From Streptomyces sp. TSRI0107 (lineage in GTDB: Bacteria; Actinomycetota; Actinomycetes; Streptomycetales; Streptomycetaceae), in NCBI RefSeq assembly GCF_001905845.1, contig NZ_LIVZ01000002.1, positions 124,001 through 188,000 of the forward strand: a stretch of 64,000 bases of DNA. Reading direction: 5' to 3'. Positions within the stretch are counted from its first letter, which is position 1. Each line of letters opens with the position of its first letter. Below the pieces are notes generated by a model. It was given only the letters and a program-made list of their open reading frames with translations. It had not been told where the DNA came from and ran no database searches. This document shows positions 34,210-44,037 of this stretch, in pieces. A program made the translations under genes and the position numbers.

Positions 34210-35544
34210 ATGAGCACGACCACGACCGAGGAGCTCTCGGCCACCACCCTGCTGCGGTTCGCCACCGCGGGCTCCGTCGACGACGGCAAGTCCACCCTGG
34301 TCGGACGGCTGCTGCACGACTCCAAGTCGGTCCTCGCCGACCAGCTGGAGGCCGTCGAGCACGCCTCCCGCAGCCGCGGCCAGGACGCCCCCGACCTCGC
34401 GCTGCTGACCGACGGTCTGCGCGCCGAGCGGGAGCAGGGCATCACCATCGACGTGGCCTACCGCTACTTCGCCACGCCGCGGCGCCGGTTCATCCTCGCC
34501 GACACCCCCGGCCATGTGCAGTACACGCGGAACATGGTCACGGGCGCCTCGACGGCCGAGCTGACCGTGATCCTCGTCGACGCCCGCAACGGTGTCGTCG
34601 AGCAGACCCGTCGGCACGCGGCGATCGCCGCGCTGCTGCGGGTGCCGCACGTCGTGCTGGCGGTCAACAAGATGGACCTCGTCGGCTACGAGGAGAAGGT
34701 CTTCGCGGCGATCGCCGAGGAGTTCACCGCGTACGCCACCGAGCTGGGCGTCCCCGAGGTCACCGCGATCCCGATCTCGGCGCTCGCCGGTGACAACGTC
34801 GTGGAGCCCTCCGCGAACATGGACTGGTACGGCGGGCCGACCGTCCTCGAGCACCTGGAGACGGTCCCGGTCAGCCACGACCTGGCGCACTGCCACGCGC
34901 GGCTGCCCGTGCAGTACGTGATCCGGCCGCAGACCGCCGAGCACCCCGACTACCGGGGGTACGCCGGGCAGATCGCGGCGGGCACGTTCCGCATCGGCGA
35001 CCGGGTCACGGTGCTGCCGTCCGGCCGTACGACCACCGTCACGGGCATCGACCTGCTGGGCGAGCCGGTCGACGTGGCCTGGACGCCGCAGTCGGTGACG
35101 CTGCTGCTCGCCGACGACATCGACATCTCGCGCGGCGACCTGATCGTGCCGAGCAAGGACGCCCCGGCGACCACGCAGGACGTCGAGGCGACCGTCTGCC
35201 ATGTCGCCGACCAGCCGCTCGCCGTCGGCCACCGGGTGCTGCTCAAGCACGGCACCCGCACGGTCAAGGCGATCGTGAAGGACATACCGTCCCGGCTGAC
35301 GCTGGACGACCTGTCCCTGCACCCGCACCCGGGGCAGCTCGTCGCCAACGACATCGGCCGGGTGAAGATCCGTACCGCCGAGCCGCTGCCGGTCGACTCC
35401 TACGCCGACTCGCGGCGCACCGGCTCGTTCATCCTGATCGACCCGAACGACGGCACCACCCTCACCGCCGGCATGGTCGGTGAGTCGTTCGCCTCTCCGG
35501 AGCCCGTCAAGGACGAGGCCGACGACGACGGATGGGACTTCTGA
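34210..35544 (+). CDS. cysN: Sulfate adenylyltransferase subunit 1 (GTPase)
   Basis: This 444-residue elongation-factor-like GTPase drives APS synthesis by GTP hydrolysis in complex with CysD. The G motifs are GSVDDGKST (21-29), DTPGH, and NKMD, followed by EF-Tu-like beta-barrel domains. It is not fused to the kinase, which is encoded separately as cysC. A 147-bp gap follows before the transporter genes, the longest in the operon, with no terminator seen. Confidence 0.96.
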   Translation: MSTTTTEELSATTLLRFATAGSVDDGKSTLVGRLLHDSKSVLADQLEAVEHASRSRGQDAPDLALLTDGLRAEREQGITIDVAYRYFATPRRRFILADTPGHVQYTRNMVTGASTAELTVILVDARNGVVEQTRRHAAIAALLRVPHVVLAVNKMDLVGYEEKVFAAIAEEFTAYATELGVPEVTAIPISALAGDNVVEPSANMDWYGGPTVLEHLETVPVSHDLAHCHARLPVQYVIRPQTAEHPDYRGYAGQIAAGTFRIGDRVTVLPSGRTTTVTGIDLLGEPVDVAWTPQSVTLLLADDIDISRGDLIVPSKDAPATTQDVEATVCHVADQPLAVGHRVLLKHGTRTVKAIVKDIPSRLTLDDLSLHPHPGQLVANDIGRVKIRTAEPLPVDSYADSRRTGSFILIDPNDGTTLTAGMVGESFASPEPVKDEADDDGWDF

Positions 35545-35691
35545 GCATGAACTCCCTTCGGTACGGCGGCGGACGGCGATGTTCGCGATGACGTCCGCGG
35601 ACCCCGCACGCCGCCACCGAGAACCCGCCGACCCCACGGCCCCGCACTGATCCGACGGTCACCGCCGGGGCCTTCGAGAGGAACGACCTCC

Positions 35692-36795
35692 GTGCCTGCC
35701 ACACCCGCCCTGCGCCGCGTCCTCGCGGTGATCGCCACGCTGCCGCTGCTCGCGCTCGCCGCCTGCGGCTACGGCTCCCAGGCGAAGGACCTCGACGACG
35801 TCCAGGTCGCCGCGGGCGCGAAGAAGATCGACGGGCTCGACTCGGTCCGTATCGGCTACTTCGGCAACCTGACCCACGCCACCGCCCTGGTCGGCCGTGA
35901 GAAGGGCTTCTTCCAGAAGGAGCTGGGCGGCACGCAGGCGAAGTACGCGACGTTCAACGCGGGCCCGTCGGAGATCGAGGCGCTGAACTCCAAGTCGATC
36001 GACATCGGCTGGATCGGCCCCTCCCCCGCGATCAACGGCTATGTGAAGTCGAACGGCACGAACCTGCGGATCATCGGCGGTTCGGCGTCCGGCGGCGTGA
36101 AGCTCGTCGTGAACCCCGACAAGATCAAGTCCTTGAAGGACGTCAAGGGCAAGAGGATCGCCACCCCGCAGCTCGGCAACACCCAGGACGTGGCCTTCCT
36201 CAACTGGGTCGCCGAGCAGGGCTGGAAGGTCGACGCGCAGAGCGGCAAGGGCGACGTGTCCGTCGTCCGCACCGACAACAAGATCGCGCCGGACGCCTAC
36301 AAGTCCGGTTCGATCGACGGCGCGTGGGTGCCGGAGCCGACCGCGTCGAAGCTGGTCGCCGAGGACGCGAAGGTGCTGCTCGACGAGTCCGACCTGTGGC
36401 CCGACGAGAAGTTCGTGATCACGAACATCATCGTGTCCCAGGAGTTCCTGAAGAAGCACCCGAAGGCCGTCGAGGCCGTGCTGCGGGCGTCGGTCGCGAC
36501 CAACCGGTGGATCAGCGCCCATCCCGACGAGGCGAAGGCCGCGGCGAACGAGCGGCTGGCGGCCGACACCGGCAAGCCGCTGCCGGCCGACGTGCTCGAC
36601 CCGGCCTGGAAGTCGGTCGCCTTCCTCGACGACCCGCTGGCCGCCACCCTCGACGCCCAGGCCGGACACGCCGTGAAGGCCGGCCTGCTGGAGCGGCCCG
36701 ACCTGAAGGGCGTCTACGACCTGACGCTCCTCAACAAGGTCCTCGCGGCCGAGGGCAAGGCCACCGTCGACGACGCCGGGCTCGGCGTCAAGTAA
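35692..36795 (+). CDS. Sulfonate-type ABC transporter substrate-binding lipoprotein
   Basis: This 367-residue protein has a lipobox LALAAC (Cys25) and an SsuA/TauA-like binding fold (RIGYFGNLTHATALVGREKGF, FNAGPSEIEALNSKSIDIGWIG). It should capture alkanesulfonates, sulfate esters or a similar organosulfur anion outside the membrane. GTG 35692 follows GAGAGGA. The matching ATPase and permease genes follow in order, so the system is complete. The exact ligand cannot be read from sequence. Confidence 0.88.
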   Translation: MPATPALRRVLAVIATLPLLALAACGYGSQAKDLDDVQVAAGAKKIDGLDSVRIGYFGNLTHATALVGREKGFFQKELGGTQAKYATFNAGPSEIEALNSKSIDIGWIGPSPAINGYVKSNGTNLRIIGGSASGGVKLVVNPDKIKSLKDVKGKRIATPQLGNTQDVAFLNWVAEQGWKVDAQSGKGDVSVVRTDNKIAPDAYKSGSIDGAWVPEPTASKLVAEDAKVLLDESDLWPDEKFVITNIIVSQEFLKKHPKAVEAVLRASVATNRWISAHPDEAKAAANERLAADTGKPLPADVLDPAWKSVAFLDDPLAATLDAQAGHAVKAGLLERPDLKGVYDLTLLNKVLAAEGKATVDDAGLGVK

Positions 36796-36827
36796 CCGAA
36801 TTCCGAGAGATCCAGGAGGTGACGACC

Positions 36828-37619
36828 ATGGCCACGACCCTCGCCAAGGCCGCCGACGGTACCGAGACCTCGGTCGCGCACGCCGCCCGTATCGAGCATG
36901 TCTCGAAGTCGTTCCCGGGCCCCGCCGGGCCGCAGCTGATCCTGGACGACATCAGCCTCGATGTCGCACCCGGCGAGTTCGTCACTCTCCTGGGCGCCTC
37001 CGGCTGCGGCAAGTCCACGCTGCTCAACCTGGTCGCCGGGCTGGACCGGCCGTCCGCCGGGTCGATCGCGACCGACGGCCGCCCGGCGCTGATGTTCCAG
37101 GAGCACGCGCTGTTCCCGTGGCTGACCGCGGGCAAGAACATCGAGCTCGCGCTGAAGCTGCGCGGGGTCGCCAAGGCCGAGCGCCGGCAGCGGGCCGAGG
37201 AACTGCTCGAACTGGTCCGGCTGAAGGGCGCGTACGGCAAGCGGGTGCACGAGCTGTCCGGCGGTATGCGGCAGCGCGTCGCGATGGCGCGTGCCCTCGC
37301 GCAGGACAGCCGGCTGCTGCTGATGGACGAGCCGTTCGCCGCCCTGGACGCCATCACCCGGGACGTGCTGCACGACGAGCTGACCCGGATCTGGCGCGAG
37401 ACCGGCCTGTCGGTGCTGTTCGTGACGCACAACGTGCGTGAGGCGGTACGGCTCGCGCAGCGCGTGGTGCTGCTGTCCTCGCGCCCCGGACGGATCGCCC
37501 GCCAGTGGACCGTGGACATCCCGCAGCCGCGCCGCCTCGAGGACGGCGAGGTCGCCGAGCTGTCCCGAGAGATCACCGAAGAACTGCGTGGGGAGATCCG
37601 CCGCCATGGCCAGCACTGA
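36828..37619 (+). CDS. ABC transporter ATP-binding protein, sulfonate/nitrate type
   Basis: This 263-residue ATPase has Walker A GASGCGKST, Q-loop FQEHALFPW, signature LSGGMRQR, Walker B LLLMDEPF and switch His in VTHNVREA, typical of SsuB/TauB. ATG 36828 has AGGAGGTGA 5 nt upstream. The 3' end overlaps the permease start by 14 nt. Confidence 0.93.
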   Translation: MATTLAKAADGTETSVAHAARIEHVSKSFPGPAGPQLILDDISLDVAPGEFVTLLGASGCGKSTLLNLVAGLDRPSAGSIATDGRPALMFQEHALFPWLTAGKNIELALKLRGVAKAERRQRAEELLELVRLKGAYGKRVHELSGGMRQRVAMARALAQDSRLLLMDEPFAALDAITRDVLHDELTRIWRETGLSVLFVTHNVREAVRLAQRVVLLSSRPGRIARQWTVDIPQPRRLEDGEVAELSREITEELRGEIRRHGQH

Positions 37620-38508
37620 CACGTCCGTCGACACACCCGTCAAGGACGGGGGCGACCTGGCCGGGCTGGAGGCCGGGCTGGACGCCCTGGAGACGGTCGA
37701 GTCGGGCCGTACCCCACTGCGCACGACGCTGGTGCAGAAGGTGCTGCCGCCGGTCACCGCGATCGCGCTGGTCCTGGTCGTCTGGCAGGCCCTGGTCGCC
37801 TTCGGCATCGTCGACGACCCGAGCAAGCTGCCCTCCCCGGGCGCCGTCTGGGCCGAGGTGGAGACGGCCTGGCTCCAGGGCACCCTGCTCGACTACATCT
37901 GGACGTCCGTCTCACGCGGCCTGCTCGGCTTCCTGCTGGCGCTGGCCATCGGCACGCCGCTCGGTCTGCTGGTCGCCCGGATGAAGTTCGTACGGGCCGC
38001 GATCGGGCCGATCCTGTCCGGCCTGCAGTCGCTGCCGTCGGTGGCGTGGGTGCCGCCGGCCGTGATCTGGCTGGGCCTGAACAACTCGATGATGTACGCC
38101 GTGATCCTGCTCGGCGCGGTCCCGTCCATCGCCAACGGCCTGGTGTCGGGCGTCGACCAGGTGCCGCCGCTGTACCTGCGGGCGGGCCGCACCCTGGGCG
38201 CGACCGGTCTGAAGGGCACCTGGCACATCGTCATGCCGGCCGCGCTGCCCGGCTATCTGGCGGGGTTGAAGCAGGGCTGGGCGTTCTCCTGGCGGTCCCT
38301 GATGGCCGCGGAGATCATCGCCTCCTCCCCCGACCTCGGTGTGGGGCTCGGCCAGCTGCTGGAGAACGGCCGCAACACCAGCTCCATGTCCATGGTGTTC
38401 CTCGCCATCCTGCTCATCCTGATCGTCGGCATCGCGATCGACCTGCTGATCTTCAGTCCGCTGGAGCGGCGGGTGCTGCGCAGCCGCGGTCTGCTGGTGA
38501 AGGGCTGA
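37606..38508 (+). CDS. ABC transporter permease, sulfonate/nitrate type
   Basis: This 300-residue protein has about six membrane spans and the cytoplasmic EAA-like loop (GATGLKGTWHIVMPAALPGYLAGLK). The hydrophilic N-terminal 45 residues are longer than usual. With the binding protein and ATPase it forms one importer. It ends 5 nt before the chelatase gene. Confidence 0.92.
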   Translation: MASTDTSVDTPVKDGGDLAGLEAGLDALETVESGRTPLRTTLVQKVLPPVTAIALVLVVWQALVAFGIVDDPSKLPSPGAVWAEVETAWLQGTLLDYIWTSVSRGLLGFLLALAIGTPLGLLVARMKFVRAAIGPILSGLQSLPSVAWVPPAVIWLGLNNSMMYAVILLGAVPSIANGLVSGVDQVPPLYLRAGRTLGATGLKGTWHIVMPAALPGYLAGLKQGWAFSWRSLMAAEIIASSPDLGVGLGQLLENGRNTSSMSMVFLAILLILIVGIAIDLLIFSPLERRVLRSRGLLVKG

Positions 38509-38513
38509 CTCCC

Positions 38514-39257
38514 ATGAAGCCGGTGCGTCCCGTCCTCGTCGTCGTCGCCCACGGCAGCCGCGACCCGCGGCATGCCGCGACCGTGCACGCCCTCGTGGAG
38601 CGGGTACGCGCGCTGCGGCCCGGGCTGCGGGTGGAGACCGGCTTCCTGGACTTCAACATCCCCTCCGTGCAGGGGGTGCTGGAGTCGCTGGCGGCGGAGG
38701 GCGTCCGCGACGTCGTCGCGCTGCCGCTGCTGCTGACCCGTGCCTTCCACGCCAAGGCGGACATCCCCGCGGTCCTGCGGGAGGCACCGGCCCGGATGCG
38801 GATCCGGCAGGCGGAGGTGCTGGGCCCGTCGCCGCTGCTGCTCGCCGCCCTGGACCGGCGGCTGTACGAGGCGGGGCTGACGCCCGCCGACAAGTCCTCG
38901 ACCGGGGTCGTGCTGGCCTCGGCGGGGTCCACCGACCCGGAGGCGATCGCAGTGATCGCAGAAATCGCGCGGGAGTGGCGGCACACCGGTTGGTGCGCCG
39001 TGCGGCCTGCGTTCGCCTCCGCATCCCTTCCCCGGACCGAGGACGCGGTGCGGGAACTGCGCGCCCTCGGCTGCGCGCGGGTCGCCGTCGCTCCGTACGT
39101 CCTCGCGCCCGGCTTCCTCCCGGACCGCATCGCGCGGGGCGCGGCCGAGGCGGACGTCCTGGCCGATGTGCTCGGTCCCGCGCCGGAGGTGGCGCGGGTG
39201 CTGCTGGAGCGGTACGACGCCGCGCGGACGCCGATGCTGGCGGCGGTCGGCGCCTAA
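38514..39257 (+). CDS. Sirohydrochlorin chelatase (CbiX-like)
   Basis: This 247-residue protein is made of two CbiX-type halves. The first carries the metal-site histidines His13 (VVVAHGSRDPRH) and His79 (AFHAKADIP). It would insert iron into sirohydrochlorin to make siroheme, the cofactor of the sulfite reductase at the other end of the operon. A cobalt role is possible in general, but the context favours siroheme. It is the last gene of the run. Confidence 0.88.
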   Translation: MKPVRPVLVVVAHGSRDPRHAATVHALVERVRALRPGLRVETGFLDFNIPSVQGVLESLAAEGVRDVVALPLLLTRAFHAKADIPAVLREAPARMRIRQAEVLGPSPLLLAALDRRLYEAGLTPADKSSTGVVLASAGSTDPEAIAVIAEIAREWRHTGWCAVRPAFASASLPRTEDAVRELRALGCARVAVAPYVLAPGFLPDRIARGAAEADVLADVLGPAPEVARVLLERYDAARTPMLAAVGA

Positions 39258-39274
39258 CGCCTAACGCTTGCCGC

Positions 39275-39499
39275 TCAGAGGCCGAGCCCCAGCAGGGCCA
39301 CTTCCAGCGGGAGCGGGGGCCGGGAGGGCAGGGCCGGGGGCTCCTCGCCGCGGCCCGTGTGGGTGGGCGGGACGGAGCGCAGGCCCTGGATGCCGTCGGC
39401 GGCCCACGGCGCGTCCGTCGACGGGAGCGACAGGGTCACGCGCCGCCCGTCGGGCAGTGTCGTCTCGAGCTTCGTCGGGTCGTTCGCCTGCGTCGCCAT
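39275..39499 (-). CDS. Small protein of unknown function
   Basis: This 74-residue protein begins MATQANDPTKLETTLPDGRR and ends in a Pro-rich stretch and PLEVALLGLGL. ATG 39499 has a strong purine-rich upstream region (GGAGGCGAGGGG). It has no membrane segment or metal motif. I believe similar small proteins occur after sulfur operons in other streptomycetes, but cannot confirm it. Confidence 0.6.
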   Translation of the reverse strand: MATQANDPTKLETTLPDGRRVTLSLPSTDAPWAADGIQGLRSVPPTHTGRGEEPPALPSRPPLPLEVALLGLGL

Positions 39500-39581
39500 C
39501 GCCCCTCGCCTCCGTCGCGCCGCCCGGTTGTGCGGTTCTGTCAGGGAAGACGAGCGGGTGCGGGCCGGGGTTCCCCGACGG

Positions 39582-40130
39582 TCAGCGCGGGGCGGTGAGT
39601 TCCACCAGCTTCAGCACCGTGTTCCAGTTCCGGGTGGTGGCGATCAGGCCCTTGGTCAGGCGGGGCCGGGACAGGACGTCGGCGAGCTTGGAGCGGCCGA
39701 GTCCGTCGGGGGCGTACAGGTAGAGGGCACGGTCGCCGAGCCGGAACTCCTCCGGGAGGTGGGCGTCCCGGTCGACCTCGGCGAAGCGCGCCTCGTCGAC
39801 GGGGGCGGAGAAGTAGGTGACGTGGAGCTGCCTGGCCTCCAGGTCGGCGGCGGGGAACGGGCAGGCGTCGGCGACGGCCTTCAGATAGGCGTGGTCGCGG
39901 ACGATGACGTCCACCGGGAAGCCGTACTGCTTCTCGATCGCCCGGGTGAGTCCGGCGGCCAGGGACTCCTCGTCGCCGTGGCCGGCGGCGAACACGGCCT
40001 GGCCGCTCTGCAGATAGGTCCGTACGTCGTCGTGACCGAGGCCCTCGATCAGGGCGCGCAGGCCGGCCATCGGGATCTTCTTGCTGCCGCCCACGTTGAT
40101 TCCGCGCAGCAGCGCCGCATACGTCGTCAC
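39582..40130 (-). CDS. DUF1697 domain-containing protein
   Basis: This 182-residue protein begins TTYAALLRGINVGGSKKIPMA and has LRTYLQSGQAVF-like sequence (VRTYLQSGQAVFAA), both signatures of DUF1697. The function of the family is unknown. GTG 40130 has TAGGGT 6 nt upstream, fitting a leaderless message. A perfect 15-bp hairpin sits just beyond the -10 box. Confidence 0.9.
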   Translation of the reverse strand: MTTYAALLRGINVGGSKKIPMAGLRALIEGLGHDDVRTYLQSGQAVFAAGHGDEESLAAGLTRAIEKQYGFPVDVIVRDHAYLKAVADACPFPAADLEARQLHVTYFSAPVDEARFAEVDRDAHLPEEFRLGDRALYLYAPDGLGRSKLADVLSRPRLTKGLIATTRNWNTVLKLVELTAPR

Positions 40131-40522
40131 CCGCCCACCCTAAGCGGCCGTCGTGCCCCGTGGGGGCGGGCACGACGGCCGCGGTCCCCCGGTGGGGGTG
40201 CGCGAAACTCTCGCCGAAACAGGGGGGATGGATCAACACCTACACGCTCTTGTGACTTAATCAACAAGGTTGCGTAATCCACAACTCACGTGCGCGGACG
40301 GCCGGGTGTCCCAGGGATATCCCGATAGATGTAAGGGGCCGTGGTCCTCCTCAGTGGTGAGGAGCGGGGGGCCGAGGGGATGAGTCGGGGCCTGCGGGCT
40401 TCACCGGGCAGTACGACGAGATGGCCTTACGCGGCGCCTACCTTCGAAGCGAAAGGTGGCGGCAGGGGGCCGCCACCGTGCACGAGGGGCAGCCCGGCAT
40501 GAAGACCGGCAGGGGGACTGTC
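40131..40522. other. Intergenic region with two hairpins
   Basis: The gap separates the divergent DUF1697 and MMPL genes. It holds a perfect 15-bp inverted repeat (40144-40158 with 40168-40182, 9-nt loop), an AT-rich patch around 40253-40280 (TTAATCAACAAGGTTG) that may hold the MMPL promoter, and a small perfect hairpin CTCCTCA-GTGG-TGAGGAG (40347-40364). No gene was seen. Confidence 0.6.
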
Positions 40523-42769
40523 ATGTCCGACGGACAAATACGGGTGCGGGGGTTCGCCGCGCGGGCGGGCGGCTGGAGCGCCCGGCATCGCTGGGCGGCC
40601 GTCGGCATATGGGTGCTGTTCGTGGTCCTGGCGATGGGGCTCGGCTCGGCCGCGGGCCAGGTCGAGGTCAAGGACAGCGATCAGCTCAAGGGTGAGACGC
40701 ACACCGCGGCGAAGATCATCGAGGATGCGGGGATCGACGAACCGGCGAGCGAGACGGTCCTGATCCAGTCGAAGGACGGCGGCACCAAGGCGACCGACGC
40801 GGAGTTCCGCGCCGCCGTGGACGCCGTGATGAAGGCGGTCGACGGCACCGGCCGGGTCACCGACATCACCTCGCCGTACGACACGAAGACCATCTCGGCG
40901 GACGGTCGCAGCGCGCTGGTGCAGTTCGACATGCGTGGCGAGGCGGACACCGCGGGCGAGCGGGTGGAGCCCGTGCTGAAGGCCGTCGAGGAGGTTCAGA
41001 AGGACCACGGGACGCTGCGGATCGAGGAGATCGGCGGCGCGAGCATGATGAAGACGTTCGACGACGCGTTCGGCGACGACTTCAAGAAGGCCGAGTACTC
41101 CGCCGTTCCGGTGGCCCTGGGCATCCTGCTGATCGCCTTCGGCGCGCTGGTGGCGGCGCTGCTGCCGGTGCTGCTGGCGATCACCGCGATCATGGCGACG
41201 ATGGGCCTGATGGGCGTCGTCAGCCATGTGATGCCGATGAGTGACACCGCGAACTCCGTGATGCTGCTGGTCGGTATGGCCGTCGGTGTCGACTACTGCC
41301 TGTTCTATCTGCGCCGGGAGCGTGAGGAGCGGGCCGCGGGGCGTGACGCGCAGACCGCGCTGCGGATCGCCGCCGCGACCAGTGGCCGCGCGATCGTCGT
41401 CTCCGGTGTCACGGTGTGCGTGGCGATGGCGGGCATGCTGTTCACCGGGCTCGCCGAGTTCGAGGCGATGGGTCTGGCGTCGCTGATGGTGGTGGCGGTC
41501 GCCATGGTCGGTTCGGTGACCGTGCTGCCGGCGCTGCTGTCGCTGCTCGGTGAGCGGGTGGACAAGGGCCGCCTGCCGTTCCTGTCCCGGCGGCGCCGCG
41601 GCGGCAGCGGGGAGAGCCGGTTCTGGACGGCCGTGCTGAAGGGCGTGCTCGCCCGGCCCGTGGTGTCCGTGCTGGTGGCGACGGGGGCGCTGCTGGCGAT
41701 CGCGGCTCCGGCGGTCGGCATGAAGACGCAGCAGCTCACCCTGGACCAGGAGTTCGGCGACTCGCTGCCGATCGTGCAGACGTACAACCGGGTCAACGAG
41801 GCCTTCCCGGGCGGTTCCGAGCCGGCCGAGGTGGTCGTCAAGGCGGACGACATCAACGCGCCCGAGGTGCGGGACGCGCTCGCCGACTTCCGGGCGCGGG
41901 CGGTCAGTTCGGGTGCCTCGCGGGGCCCGGTCGAGATCAAGCTGCACGACGAGCGGAACGTCGCCTTCGTCTACGTCCCGCTGGTCGGCGGCTCCGACCT
42001 GGACAAGGCGGGCGCGAGCCTGGACAAGCTGCGTGACGAGGTGCGGCCGGCCACGCTCGGCAAGGTCGACGGTGTGGAGGCGCCGATCACCGGTCAGGTC
42101 GCGGGGTCGAAGGACTTCAACGACCAGCTCGCCGGCTCGGTCGTCCCGGTCTTCGTCTTCGTGGTGGTCTTCGCCTTCCTGCTGATGCTGCTGTCGTTCC
42201 GCTCGCTGACCGTCGCGATCACCTCGATCGTGCTGAACCTGCTGTCGGTGGGCGCGGCCTACGGCATCCTGGTCGCCGTCTTCCAGCACGGCTGGGGCGC
42301 CTCGCTGGTGGGCGCGGAAGGCGTCGGCGCGATCGTCAGCTGGCTGCCGCTGTTCCTGTTCGTGATCCTGTTCGGCCTGTCGATGGACTACCACGTGTTC
42401 GTGGTCTCGCGGATCCGTGAGGCGCGGCTGCGGGGGCGGACGACGAAGGACGCGATCGCCCACGGGGTGGTCACCACGGCCGGGGTGGTGACCAGCGCCG
42501 CGGTCATCATGGTCGCCGTCTTCGCGATCTTCGGAACGCTGTCGATGCAGTCGATGAAGCAGATGGGCGTCGGTCTGGCGGCGGCCGTGCTGATCGACGC
42601 GACGGTCATCCGGGGGGTGCTGCTGCCCGCGGTGATGGCGCTGCTGGGCGAGCGCAACTGGTATCTGCCGCGGTGGCTGCACCGGCTGCCGGACCTCACG
42701 CACGACGAGGCGCCGGAGGCGATCGCGGCGGAGCCGGCGCGGGGCGAGGAGGAGCCGCTGAGGGTGTGA
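40523..42769 (+). CDS. MMPL-family RND-type transporter
   Basis: This 748-residue membrane protein has two MMPL halves, each with one membrane span, a large extracytoplasmic loop and a block of about five spans. The motifs VGVDYCLFYLRREREER (first half) and LSMDYHVFVVSRIREAR (second half) mark the proton-relay helices. Such proteins export lipids, siderophores or antibiotics in actinobacteria; the cargo here is unknown. ATG 40523 has AGGGGG 6 nt upstream. A bidirectional terminator separates it from the convergent glycosyltransferase. Confidence 0.92.
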   Translation: MSDGQIRVRGFAARAGGWSARHRWAAVGIWVLFVVLAMGLGSAAGQVEVKDSDQLKGETHTAAKIIEDAGIDEPASETVLIQSKDGGTKATDAEFRAAVDAVMKAVDGTGRVTDITSPYDTKTISADGRSALVQFDMRGEADTAGERVEPVLKAVEEVQKDHGTLRIEEIGGASMMKTFDDAFGDDFKKAEYSAVPVALGILLIAFGALVAALLPVLLAITAIMATMGLMGVVSHVMPMSDTANSVMLLVGMAVGVDYCLFYLRREREERAAGRDAQTALRIAAATSGRAIVVSGVTVCVAMAGMLFTGLAEFEAMGLASLMVVAVAMVGSVTVLPALLSLLGERVDKGRLPFLSRRRRGGSGESRFWTAVLKGVLARPVVSVLVATGALLAIAAPAVGMKTQQLTLDQEFGDSLPIVQTYNRVNEAFPGGSEPAEVVVKADDINAPEVRDALADFRARAVSSGASRGPVEIKLHDERNVAFVYVPLVGGSDLDKAGASLDKLRDEVRPATLGKVDGVEAPITGQVAGSKDFNDQLAGSVVPVFVFVVVFAFLLMLLSFRSLTVAITSIVLNLLSVGAAYGILVAVFQHGWGASLVGAEGVGAIVSWLPLFLFVILFGLSMDYHVFVVSRIREARLRGRTTKDAIAHGVVTTAGVVTSAAVIMVAVFAIFGTLSMQSMKQMGVGLAAAVLIDATVIRGVLLPAVMALLGERNWYLPRWLHRLPDLTHDEAPEAIAAEPARGEEEPLRV

Positions 42770-42788
42770 TCGCGTCCTCTTCATGACG

Positions 42789-42825
42789 GAGGGCCCGTCG
42801 GTTCCGGGGGAACCGACGGGCCCTC
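42789..42825. terminator. Bidirectional terminator between MMPL and glycosyltransferase genes
   Basis: GAGGGCCCGTCGGTTCC (42789-42805) pairs over all 17 bp with 42809-42825 around a GGG loop. It lies between two convergent stop codons. Confidence 0.92.
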
Positions 42826-42827
42826 AC

Positions 42828-44030
42828 TCATGCCCGGCACTTGGCCAGTTCGGCCTCGATGAGGTCGGCTGCCCGACCGGTACCGCCCTCCTTGGCCATG
42901 TCGGCCTGGATCTCCTTCAGGCGGTGGGCGACCTCGGCGTCGTCGACGAGGTCGAGGGCGGCGGCGCGCAGCGCCTCGGGGGTGGCCTCCTCGGTGGGCA
43001 GGTGCCGGGCGACACCGAGGCCCTGGAGCATGTCGGCGTTGCCGAACTGGTCGACGGCCTGCGGGACGGCGATCATCGGGGTGGCCGTGGCCAGTCCCTC
43101 CTGGCTGCCGCCCGCCCCGGCGTGGGTGACGAACAGGTCGGCCTGCCGGAGGATCGCCAACTGCGGTACCCACGAGCGCACTTCGATGTTGGCCGGTACG
43201 TCACCCAGTTCGGCGGGGTCGACGTGCCTGCCGATCTGGAGCACCACGTGCCAGCCCGGCAGACCGGCGAAGGCGCGGACGCAGTTGCGGTAGAACTCCG
43301 GCTGCTTGGTGAAGGACGAGCCCAGCGAGACCAGGACGACCTTCTCCGCCCCGGCGGGCCGCTGCCAGCCGCCCTCCGCGCTCCGGTCGCCCTGGCAGGC
43401 GCCGACGAAGGTGTAGACGCTCTCGTCGACGCGGTCGGCGTTGGGCTGGAGCGCCTTGGGGATCAGCACGATGGAGCGGTCGGGGCGCCCGGCGAACGCG
43501 TCGGGGTGCAGGGTGATCCCGTTCTCCTCCAGCCAGGCGTGGAAGCGCGCGTAGTACGCCTGGCCGCGTTCGGTCTTCCTCGGTTCCTCCCACATCGGTT
43601 CGGCGACCTCCTTCTCGTACCCCTCCCAGGCGACGAGGTTCGGCGACAGGGAGACGGCCGGGACGCCCCAGCGGTGGGCGAGGACCCGTGCCGGGTACGA
43701 GGTGATGTCGTGCAGGACGAGGTCGGGTTCGTCGCCCTCGTAGGCCGCGATGAGCTGGGGCAGGGCCTGGATGGCGTCGTTCAGGAACGGCTCGACGTTG
43801 TCCAGGAGGGTGCTGCCCCAGGCCGACGGGTCGTCGTCGGGCGAGGGCAGCGTCGAGTTCCAGGTCTTCACCTCGGCGCCGGTCTCGGCGGCCTTGTCCG
43901 CGAAGACGGGCGGGATCGCGTATGTGACCCGGTGGCCCCGTGCGACGAGTTCGCGGATCACCTCCAGGCTGGGGTTCACGTGGCCGTGGGCGGCGATGGA
44001 GAACATGGCGATGTGGGCGCGGCTGGTCAT
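42828..44030 (-). CDS. mgt: Macrolide-inactivating glycosyltransferase (GT1)
   Basis: This 400-residue cytoplasmic enzyme should transfer glucose from UDP-glucose to a macrolide sugar hydroxyl, inactivating the drug. It begins [20 protein letters not shown], with His13-like acceptor-site base, and carries [17 protein letters not shown] and the donor-binding [25 protein letters not shown]. It resembles OleD/Mgt. It sits next to an erm gene as in the S. lividans lrm-mgt pair. ATG 44030 has TACGCT 7 nt upstream and TTGCAC 18 bp further up, so it has its own leaderless promoter, with an operator palindrome between the boxes. Confidence 0.92.
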   Translation of the reverse strand: MTSRAHIAMFSIAAHGHVNPSLEVIRELVARGHRVTYAIPPVFADKAAETGAEVKTWNSTLPSPDDDPSAWGSTLLDNVEPFLNDAIQALPQLIAAYEGDEPDLVLHDITSYPARVLAHRWGVPAVSLSPNLVAWEGYEKEVAEPMWEEPRKTERGQAYYARFHAWLEENGITLHPDAFAGRPDRSIVLIPKALQPNADRVDESVYTFVGACQGDRSAEGGWQRPAGAEKVVLVSLGSSFTKQPEFYRNCVRAFAGLPGWHVVLQIGRHVDPAELGDVPANIEVRSWVPQLAILRQADLFVTHAGAGGSQEGLATATPMIAVPQAVDQFGNADMLQGLGVARHLPTEEATPEALRAAALDLVDDAEVAHRLKEIQADMAKEGGTGRAADLIEAELAKCRA

Positions 44031-44037
44031 GTCGTGG

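Noticed and set aside
35547..35591. 14-codon frame with a Cys after cysN, a possible second leader peptide
   Set aside because: It lacks the RRHVDL pattern, has no clear ribosome-binding site and no hairpin follows it.
40144..40182. Perfect 15-bp hairpin read as a terminator
   Set aside because: No gene ends toward it; it lies between two divergent starts, so it is described only as a structure in the gap.
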